Assembly (NCBI GenBank): GCA_034679905.1
Contig: JAXDAH010000194.1
Location: 1 to 7,962 of the forward strand
Reading direction: 5' to 3'
Length of the DNA stretch: 7,962 nt
Origin: JASEFH01 sp034679905
GTDB taxonomy: Archaea; Halobacteriota; Methanomicrobia; Methanomicrobiales; JACTUA01
Part shown: piece after piece, positions 1 through 5,519 of the stretch
How the letters are laid out: each line of letters begins with the position of its first letter
Position numbering within the stretch: the stretch's first letter is position 1
Position numbers and translations under genes: made by a program
Notes under the pieces: model-generated
The model's input: only the letters and a program-made list of their open reading frames with translations
Databases searched by the model: none
Told to the model about the DNA's origin: nothing

Positions 1-755
1 CGCTGGGGGGAGGCCCTGCGGGAGGTATCCGGCAGGCTGGAGGAGATGCCGGGCGAAGAGGGGTACCCCGCCTACCTGGCCGCCCGGCTGGCGGCGTTCT
101 ACGAGCGGGCGGGCCGTGTGGAGTGCCTGGGCTCCGACAGCCGCGTGGGCTCCGTCACCATCGTGGGGGCCGTATCGCCACCCGGCGGGGACTTCTCGGA
201 GCCCATCACGCAGAACACGCTCCGTATCACGGGAACGTTCTGGGCGCTCGACACCAGCCTCGCCTACCGCCGCCACTTCCCCTCGGTGAACTGGATCAAG
301 AGCTACTCCCTCTACCTGGACGCGGTGCAGGAGTGGTTCAACGGCCAGGGCCTGACGGACTGGAAGGAGTTGCGCGACAAGACCATGTACCTCCTCCAGA
401 AGGAGGTGGAACTGCAGGAGATCGTCCAGCTGGTCGGCCCCGATGCGCTCCCGGAGAGCGAGAAGGCGATCCTGGAGGTGACGAGGATGATTCGGGAGGA
501 CTTCCTCCAGCAGAGCGCCTACCACGAGATCGACTCCTTCTGCCCGCTGGAGAAGCAGTACTGGATGCTGAAGGTGATCCTGGCGTACTACGATCGGGTG
601 AACGATGCGATGAGCCGCGGCGTCCCCCTTACAAAACTCCTGAAGCTGCCGCTGCGGCCGGAGATCGGGCGGATGAAAGAGCAGCCCGATATCCAGGCGA
701 TACGGGATATGCTGGGGGAGATCGAGCGCAGCATCACGCAGCTGGAGGTGGAGGC

Positions 756-759
<4 letters not shown>
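1..759 (+). CDS. atpA: A1Ao ATP synthase subunit A, C-terminal part (5' truncated by window edge)
   Basis: This is the catalytic subunit of the archaeal A1Ao ATP synthase, part of the cytoplasmic A3B3 head that makes ATP from ADP and phosphate. The frame is open from base 1, so the gene begins upstream. The 252 residues seen are a little under half of a usual A subunit (about 580 aa). The visible part opens in the nucleotide-binding domain with an ALRE segment and GEEGYPAYL (residues 18-26). It continues with GSVTIVGAVSPPGGDFSEP (50-68), the family-typical stretch after the nucleotide site, and ALDTSLAYRRHFPSVNW (82-98). The rest is the helical C-terminal domain. The P-loop lies outside the window. 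The stop codon overlaps the atpB start (ATGA), indicating co-transcription and translational coupling. The subunit assignment is secure. Confidence 0.96.
744..750 (+). promoter_or_regulatory. Ribosome binding site of atpB
   Basis: GGAGGTG lies inside the last codons of atpA, 5 nt before the ATG at 756. It matches the anti-Shine-Dalgarno end of archaeal 16S rRNA. It fixes the atpB start at 756, although the same frame stays open for about 630 nt further upstream. Confidence 0.8.
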
Positions 760-2153
<1,394 letters not shown>

Positions 2154-2155
2154 CC

Positions 2156-2806
2156 ATGGAGCAGGTAAACCCGACCAGGATGGAACTGATCCGCAAGCGC
2201 GCCCAGATCCGCCTGGCCGAACAGGGCCGGGACCTGCTGCGGGAGAAGATGGATGCGCTCATCCAGGAGTTCTTCCGCATCATGGAGTCGGTATCGCGGT
2301 CGCGGGACGAGCTGGAGGCGATCTCGGATCAGGCCCAGCACTCCCTCCTGGTTGCAGAGGCGGTGGACGACCCGGTGGCGCTCCGCTCCGCTTCGTTCGC
2401 CACGCGGCGGGGAGTCGCCCTGGATATCCGGGGGAAGAACATCATGGGAGTTCCCGTTCCGCTGATAGAGAAGAAGCGCATCTCCAAGAGCGCATTCGAG
2501 CGGGGCTACAGTGTCATCGGGGTCTCGGGAAGGATCGACGAGGTCGCCGAGAAGTACGAGGCCGAGGTCGACCTGATCATCGGACTGGCAGAGACCGAGA
2601 CCTCCCTCCGCCGGGTGGGCGGCGAGATCCAGATGACCCGAAGAAGGGTCAATGCCCTGGAGCAGGTCCTCATCCCGGAGCTGAAGAAGCAGGCAAAATA
2701 CATCGAGATCACCATCGAAGAACGGGAGCGGGAGGATCTCTTCCGGCTCAAGAAGGTGAAGAAGATGATCGAGAAGCGGAAGGGCGGCAGGGCGGAACCG
2801 GGCTGA
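2156..2806 (+). CDS. atpD: A1Ao ATP synthase subunit D (central stalk)
   Basis: This 216-aa protein is the central-stalk subunit D, the long coiled-coil rotor that runs into the A3B3 head and couples rotation to catalysis. The N-terminal PTRMELIRKRAQIRLAEQG (6-24) and the helix through REKMDALIQEFFRIME (29-44) are typical. The middle has GVPVP (98-102). The second long helix carries the conserved RRVNALE (163-169) followed by LIPELKKQAKYIEITIEERE. The C-terminus is basic and charged. The start is the ATG 2 nt after the atpB stop, with only a weak upstream AGGAAAG (2142-2148), so translation is probably coupled to atpB. A second Met at residue 9 is less likely because the upstream PTR is family-typical. 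This appears to be the last gene of the operon, as in other methanogens. Confidence 0.96.
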   Translation: MEQVNPTRMELIRKRAQIRLAEQGRDLLREKMDALIQEFFRIMESVSRSRDELEAISDQAQHSLLVAEAVDDPVALRSASFATRRGVALDIRGKNIMGVPVPLIEKKRISKSAFERGYSVIGVSGRIDEVAEKYEAEVDLIIGLAETETSLRRVGGEIQMTRRRVNALEQVLIPELKKQAKYIEITIEEREREDLFRLKKVKKMIEKRKGGRAEPG

Positions 2807-2897
2807 AGGATGTTCCTCCCGATTGCGGTGCGAACGCTCTCCCGCATCCGTGCAGGGTTTGTATGCAAGGCAGATATTGCGGCTGCCCGGCCAGTTC

Positions 2898-2940
2898 TGC
2901 ATGGCACATATGTATTGCGCACATGCATTGCGATTTTTTT
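2898..2940 (+). terminator. Probable transcription terminator of the atp operon
   Basis: About 90 nt past the atpD stop, TGCATGGC (2898-2905) can pair with GCaCATGCA (2919-2927), leaving one bulged A. Seven consecutive T (2934-2940) follow. Archaeal RNA polymerase terminates at T-runs even without a strong hairpin, so the T7 run is the main evidence. It is the longest T-run downstream of the operon. Confidence 0.5.
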
Positions 2941-3055
2941 ATTACTGTTGCGCGAATAGAGTGATGGCGGTGAGACAGCAATGCAGGGGACAGACGCAAA
3001 CCTTCCCACTTCTCACGATGTTCATGCAGCAACAAACGACAATGTCCGCAGAAGA

Positions 3056-3067
3056 GGCCTGCAGGCC
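3056..3067. repeat. 12-bp perfect palindrome
   Basis: GGCCTGCAGGCC is fully self-complementary and sits in the convergent intergenic region. No promoter is evident beside it, so a chance GC-rich palindrome is possible. Confidence 0.4.
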
Positions 3068-3122
3068 CTGAATCGATTGAGAAAAGCCGGCGCTTCCCAT
3101 ACCAGGAGAATGCAGTTTTTAT

Positions 3123-3144
3123 CCTCCGAAAGCGATCCCGGAGG
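3123..3144. repeat. Stem-loop with 6-bp GC-rich stem
   Basis: CCTCCG (3123-3128) pairs with CGGAGG (3139-3144) around a 10-nt loop. It lies about 57 nt past the stop of the minus-strand gene ending at 3202. On the minus strand it is followed by an A-run rather than a T-run, so it is not a classical terminator for that gene. On the plus strand the T5 run (3116-3120) precedes it. It may stabilise an mRNA 3' end or be incidental. Confidence 0.35.
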
Positions 3145-3201
3145 CTATCGCAGCAAGTAGAGACTTCTTCTCAGCATCCAGTTCGAGAGTCCACGGCAGA
3201 C

Positions 3202-3531
3202 TCAGAGCGTGCGGAGCAGTATCGCTCTGACCTCCTCCAGGGCAGCATCTTCCCGCATCCGCTGATTCCAAACATTCTTTGCGGTATCAATCAGGTTCCA
3301 GACGTCCTTCTCTGTCAGACGGGTGAATGCGTACTTCTCCCAGGTGCTCCGCTCAATGGAGATCCATGCCTCGCCCAGGATGTACTTCAGGGCATCGACA
3401 TCCGAAGCAGAGAGATATCGCCATGCAGATCCCAGGTTCTGCCGTACCTTTTCAACGGCAACTTCAACCGACTTCTCCTTCTGGATCTGGAACTTTCGCC
3501 TCCCGATCTCGTCGCTCGTGACTTCCGGCAT
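3202..3531 (-). CDS. Uncharacterised 109-aa protein, paralog of the gene at 3764-4093
   Basis: I do not recognise the family. The protein is soluble-looking, charged and probably mostly helical, with no membrane segment, signal peptide or cysteine. Aligned without gaps to the protein of the neighbouring gene (also 109 aa), I count 34 identical residues of 109, about 31%. Shared blocks are FQ-x2-KEK (14-20), LK-x-ILGE-x-W (48-56), R-x2-WE (61-65), F-x2-LT (69-73), LI (80-81) and a final V-x2-IL (101-105). This conservation on the same strand is the main evidence that both are real genes. The ATG at 3531 gives the same length as the paralog; a TTG at 3534 directly before it is a less likely start. 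The only ribosome-binding candidate is a weak G-rich stretch (GGGGGT) upstream. A TATA-like element and a palindrome lie just upstream. Confidence 0.75.
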   Translation of the reverse strand: MPEVTSDEIGRRKFQIQKEKSVEVAVEKVRQNLGSAWRYLSASDVDALKYILGEAWISIERSTWEKYAFTRLTEKDVWNLIDTAKNVWNQRMREDAALEEVRAILLRTL

Positions 3532-3573
3532 CAACCGACCCCCTGTGTTCCTGCCGGAGAGAGGTATCTATAA

Positions 3574-3583
3574 CCATAAATAT
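3574..3583 (-). promoter_or_regulatory. Candidate TATA box for the gene at 3202-3531
   Basis: Read on the minus strand, ATATTTATGG is preceded by a purine-rich AAGG that could act as BRE. It is about 43-52 nt before the ATG at 3531. A start site about 25 nt downstream would give a leader of roughly 15-25 nt. It is the most AT-rich element in an otherwise GC-rich spacer. Confidence 0.5.
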
Positions 3584-3586
3584 CCT

Positions 3587-3599
3587 TGGACATTGTCCA
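3587..3599. repeat. 13-nt palindrome beside the promoter, possible operator
   Basis: TGGACA-T-TGTCCA is a perfect inverted repeat around one central base. It lies immediately upstream of the TATA-like element at 3574-3583 on the minus strand and touches the probable BRE position. That placement suits a regulator that would block or assist TFB/TBP binding. The regulator is unknown and the operator role is inferred from position and symmetry only. Confidence 0.4.
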
Positions 3600-3739
3600 G
3601 CGGCTTCTGGCCGGGAATACGGCGATACAGGCCTGGAGCGGTGTCCGACCAGGATCCGGGCGCCTCCACGCATCAGAACAGCTGCGCGGAGCGGGGCCGA
3701 AGAGGAGGGAGCCGGGTCCGTGGAGCCCGATCCTGCAGG

Positions 3740-3754
3740 CGATGCGCTGCATCG
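3740..3754 (-). repeat. Short stem-loop after the stop of the 3764-4093 gene
   Basis: On the minus strand, CGATGC-AGC-GCATCG forms a 6-bp stem with a 3-nt loop beginning 9 nt past the TGA. No T-run follows, so it may protect the 3' end of the mRNA or be incidental rather than terminate transcription. Confidence 0.3.
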
Positions 3755-3763
3755 GAAACCTCC

Positions 3764-4093
3764 TCAGGGATGGCCGGCAAGGATGGAGGCGACTCGCATC
3801 GCTGCCGATCTCCCGTCGATCGCATTCCTCCGCAGCTCGCCCCCGATCCGGATCAGCGTCTCCAGTTCGCCGCTGGTGAGGCTGACAAAGGAACACCGTT
3901 CCCAATCCTTCCTGTCCATGTAGACCCAGGTCTCCCCGAGGATCTGCTTCAGGGTCCGAACCTCCTCGAGGGAGTACATCTTCCAGTTCACGTCCGGACT
4001 CTTCTTGATCCGCGCGATCGCGTTCTCCGCCTGTTTCTCCTTCATCACCTGAAAATACCTCTGCCCCCTCTCGGTCGCAGAGACGTCCGCCAT
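3764..4093 (-). CDS. Uncharacterised 109-aa protein, paralog of the gene at 3202-3531
   Basis: This gene has no recognised family. It matches the 3202-3531 protein end to end without gaps at about 31% identity, so the two arose by duplication and have diverged a long way. Its forms of the shared blocks are RYFQVMKEK (12-20), LKQILGETW (48-56), RKDWE (61-65) and FVSLT (69-73). One cysteine (67), no membrane segment and no signal peptide are seen, so a cytoplasmic location is likely. The ATG at 4093 is preceded by GGAGGTGATC, a ten-base match to the archaeal anti-Shine-Dalgarno, which makes the start secure and suggests efficient translation. It lies 228 nt downstream of the universal stress protein gene on the same strand. 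The spacer has two GC-rich stem-loops, so it could be read with that gene or from its own promoter. Confidence 0.8.
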   Translation of the reverse strand: MADVSATERGQRYFQVMKEKQAENAIARIKKSPDVNWKMYSLEEVRTLKQILGETWVYMDRKDWERCSFVSLTSGELETLIRIGGELRRNAIDGRSAAMRVASILAGHP

Positions 4094-4095
4094 AC

Positions 4096-4105
4096 GATCA
4101 CCTCC
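4096..4105 (-). promoter_or_regulatory. Very strong ribosome binding site
   Basis: GGAGGTGATC on the minus strand ends 2 nt before the ATG at 4093. All ten bases are complementary to the conserved GATCACCTCC end of archaeal 16S rRNA. This is much stronger than the site of the sister gene and fixes the start. Confidence 0.85.
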
Positions 4106-4109
4106 TTCT

Positions 4110-4144
4110 CCCGTCAGGACCCCTCAGGGGTCCCGCGCGACGGG
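4110..4144 (-). repeat. Two-part GC-rich hairpin just upstream of the ribosome binding site
   Basis: The outer arms CCCGTC (4110-4115) and GACGGG (4139-4144) enclose a perfect inner inverted repeat, GGACCCCT (4117-4124) and AGGGGTCC (4126-4133). There is an internal loop of 1 nt on one side and 5 nt on the other. It begins 4 nt upstream of the GGAGGTGATC site in the probable 5' leader of the 109-aa gene at 3764-4093. No T-run follows it, so it does not look like a terminator for the upstream stress-protein gene. A leader structure affecting translation or mRNA stability is a reasonable inference. Confidence 0.55.
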
Positions 4145-4180
4145 AATCCCTGTTCATCTTCCGATACCTGGAAGCCGCCA

Positions 4181-4213
4181 ACCCTGCCCTGTCGACATCC
4201 TCCCCGGCAGGGT
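4181..4213 (-). repeat. Second inverted repeat in the same spacer
   Basis: ACCCTGCC (4181-4188) is the exact reverse complement of GGCAGGGT (4206-4213), with 17 nt between. The loop contains the self-complementary TGTCGACA (4190-4197). With the hairpin at 4110-4144 it makes the spacer between the stress protein and the 109-aa gene highly structured. Confidence 0.45.
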
Positions 4214-4292
4214 CGCTGGCACGTACTCGGTCCGCCGGGGCAGGAGACGCATCCTGCCGCATCCATCTCCGCATGCCCTGCGCGAAGGTCCG

Positions 4293-4302
4293 CGTATAAT
4301 GA
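4293..4302 (-). promoter_or_regulatory. Candidate TATA element between the stress-protein gene and the 109-aa gene
   Basis: On the minus strand TCATTATACG begins about 20 nt past the stop of the stress-protein gene. It is the only AT-rich patch in this GC-rich spacer. If used, transcription would start near 4270 and give a leader of roughly 175 nt containing both inverted repeats. The match to the archaeal consensus is only moderate. Confidence 0.3.
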
Positions 4303-4321
4303 CTGCTGCCGCTCCGGGCCT

Positions 4322-5197
4322 TCAGGCGGCGGGCTGCGCCCGAACCACCAGAAGCGGACGATCGGTGTGGATGGCGATGCCGAATGTCGTGCTGCCGAGG
4401 AGGATCTCTCTTAAGAGTCCCTTTCCATGGGAGCTCATGAGGATCAGCGACACGTCCTCTTCAGCTGCCAGCCGGTTGATCTCATCCGTCGGTCTCCCCA
4501 GGCGGATATGGCTGCTTGCGTGTATCCCGGATGCAGCCAGATCGGCCTGGATATCCTTCAGATGCGTCGAAGCCTCCTGCACGTAGCTGGCGATCTCGTC
4601 ATGCGTCTCCCCCTGCGTGACCACGTGCACGAGCACCACCTCCTGGATTCCCTCGATATCCCTGAGGCTGTCGAGCGCCGCGCGCGCCGGTTCCGAAAAG
4701 TCGGTAGGGCAGAGAATCCTCGAGAATATCCCCGGACAGAACTTCTCCAGGGCTCTGCCCTCCAGATGATCGGCCACGCTGTCCCGGATGATCAGCAAGG
4801 GGGTCTTTCCGTGCCGCAGGACGCCTGCAGAGACGCTGCCCAGCAGAAGCCCGGAGATGAGGTTGCGGCCCCGGCACCCCATGATAATCGCGGAAGCCCG
4901 TTCCTCTCGTGCGATCTCCTGGATCTCGGAGGCAACGGTGCCGCCGGTGATGACTCGCACGATATTCTTCACGCGCTTGCCGAATCGCTCTAGGTACTCT
5001 TTCTCCTCGCGGAGCTGAATCCTCGCATTCTCAATCTCCGGCTCGTGCGTCCATCCCCGCCGTGTATAGTGAGTCCCATCGACGACATGCAGGAGAATGA
5101 TATCCGTCGCCCATGGAATAGCAGTTAGACATACCAGGGTCTTTTTCGCGCATTGAGAAAAATCGGTCGGGACCAGGATCTTCTGGAACATTCCCAT
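4322..5197 (-). CDS. Universal stress protein, two tandem UspA domains
   Basis: This 291-aa protein has two UspA domains in tandem, at residues about 4-138 and 159-286, each starting with an [KR]IL-x-PTDFS strand (6-14 and 160-168). UspA domains often bind ATP. Domain 1 has the full G-x2-G-x9-G-S motif (G107, G110, G120, S121). Domain 2 has SSHG, with Ser at 255 for the first Gly, then G258, G268 and S269, so nucleotide binding there is plausible but less certain. No membrane segment is seen; the protein should be cytoplasmic. The family is linked to survival under stress but the precise role is unknown. The ATG at 5197 is used here; a second ATG at 5191 (MFQKIL) is possible. Neither has a clear ribosome binding site, which fits a leaderless or near-leaderless mRNA. 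The gene is divergent from cdhA. Confidence 0.93.
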   Translation of the reverse strand: MGMFQKILVPTDFSQCAKKTLVCLTAIPWATDIILLHVVDGTHYTRRGWTHEPEIENARIQLREEKEYLERFGKRVKNIVRVITGGTVASEIQEIAREERASAIIMGCRGRNLISGLLLGSVSAGVLRHGKTPLLIIRDSVADHLEGRALEKFCPGIFSRILCPTDFSEPARAALDSLRDIEGIQEVVLVHVVTQGETHDEIASYVQEASTHLKDIQADLAASGIHASSHIRLGRPTDEINRLAAEEDVSLILMSSHGKGLLREILLGSTTFGIAIHTDRPLLVVRAQPAA

Positions 5198-5221
5198 CCC
5201 GAAATTACATTATCTTTCATG

Positions 5222-5230
5222 ATAATTAAT
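5222..5230 (-). promoter_or_regulatory. Candidate TATA box of the universal stress protein gene
   Basis: ATTAATTAT on the minus strand, preceded by GAAAC, is centred about 29 nt before the ATG at 5197. With the usual archaeal distance of about 25 nt to the start site, the mRNA would begin at or within a few bases of the ATG. That agrees with the absence of a Shine-Dalgarno sequence. Confidence 0.5.
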
Positions 5231-5309
5231 GTTTCGTGCGTCTGCCATCTCCAGGAGACCCCCGCCCAATACTCCCGACCTTCTGCGTCGCCACTCCCGC
5301 CGCCCATCG

Positions 5310-5322
5310 CGAAAACTATATC
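5310..5322 (+). promoter_or_regulatory. Candidate distal promoter (BRE plus TATA) of the cdh operon
   Basis: CGAAAACTATATC combines a CGAAAA BRE-like part with a TATATC core and is the best archaeal promoter match on the plus strand of this spacer. Transcription would begin near 5345, giving cdhA a leader of about 175 nt. Position and motif are seen; use is inferred. Confidence 0.5.
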
Positions 5323-5420
5323 AGTGGTTGCACGATCCTCTTTTCATAAGCTATAATGCTAGAGAGTTCCCACTGTCCGTATCCATCCTATCCGTGCATC
5401 GTGAAAACGGGCTACGGATT

Positions 5421-5437
5421 CTCCGCCAGCTGCGGAG
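5421..5437 (+). repeat. Stem-loop in the cdhA upstream region
   Basis: CTCCGC (5421-5426) and GCGGAG (5432-5437) are exact reverse complements around a 5-nt loop. The element lies between the two candidate cdhA promoters. It could be an RNA hairpin in a long leader, or an operator about 30 nt upstream of the proximal TATA-like element. Confidence 0.4.
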
Positions 5438-5465
5438 CGGGGGTGGCGACGGATACGTTGAGATA

Positions 5466-5474
5466 CTTTTAAGG
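5466..5474 (+). promoter_or_regulatory. Candidate proximal TATA box of cdhA
   Basis: CTTTTAAGG lies about 50 nt before the GTG start. A start site about 25 nt downstream would leave a 25-nt leader that still contains the ribosome binding site. It is an alternative or addition to the distal element at 5310-5322. Confidence 0.4.
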
Positions 5475-5507
5475 TTTTTGCGCATATGAGTAATATTAAC
5501 CTGAACC

Positions 5508-5515
5508 GGACGTGA
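5508..5515 (+). promoter_or_regulatory. Ribosome binding site deciding the GTG start of cdhA
   Basis: GGACGTGA differs by one base from GGAGGTGA and ends 4 nt before the GTG at 5520. No ATG in this frame occurs before the conserved N-terminal part, which supports the GTG start. Confidence 0.6.
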
Positions 5516-5519
5516 AGCC

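Larger units (their letters stand above)
2807..3201. other. Convergent intergenic region without a convincing gene
   Basis: This 395-nt stretch separates the end of the ATP synthase operon from the stop of the first minus-strand small gene. It is visibly less GC-rich than the flanks, with an AT-rich patch around 2905-2960. It contains a likely terminator (2898-2940), a 12-bp palindrome (3056-3067) and a stem-loop (3123-3144). The short open frames here lack ribosome binding sites and recognisable protein character. I see no tRNA fold and no convincing small RNA. A transcribed non-coding RNA cannot be excluded. Confidence 0.6.
5198..5519. other. Divergent promoter region between the stress-protein gene and cdhA
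   Basis: This 322-nt stretch is richer in A+T than the coding DNA on both sides, as expected for two outward-facing promoters. It holds a TATA-like element for the minus-strand gene (5222-5230), two for cdhA (5310-5322 and 5466-5474), a 17-nt stem-loop (5421-5437) and the cdhA ribosome binding site. A 38-codon open frame from ATG 5356 to TAA 5472 lies inside the possible cdhA leader; it has no ribosome binding site and is not called as a gene. Confidence 0.7.

Noticed and set aside
123..755. Upstream in-frame extension of atpB overlapping atpA
   Set aside because: The residues are Gly/Arg/Pro-rich shadow translation of atpA; AtpB homology begins at the ATG at 756, which has its own ribosome binding site.
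2823..3071. 82-codon plus-strand frame after atpD
   Set aside because: It has no ribosome binding site, runs through the probable terminator and T-run, and shows no recognisable protein features.
2958..3072. Possible C/D box small RNA (GTGATGG near 2960 and a CTGA near 3069)
   Set aside because: The boxes are too far apart, imperfect, and lack the internal D'/C' pair and terminal stem.
3181..3189. GTTCGAGAG, resembling a tRNA T-loop
   Set aside because: The flanking bases do not form a T-stem and no acceptor, D or anticodon arms are found, so there is no tRNA or clear tRNA fragment.
3532..4321. Duplicated spacer regions alongside the paralog pair
   Set aside because: The spacers upstream of the two 109-aa genes have similar lengths (232 and 228 nt), but by eye they share no extended sequence, so a recent duplication including the upstream DNA is not supported.
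3323..4414. Long plus-strand open frame of 363 codons opposite both 109-aa genes
   Set aside because: Its translation is low-complexity, rich in Pro, Arg and Ser, without recognisable domains. The two minus-strand proteins on the same DNA support each other by end-to-end similarity, and one has an excellent ribosome binding site.
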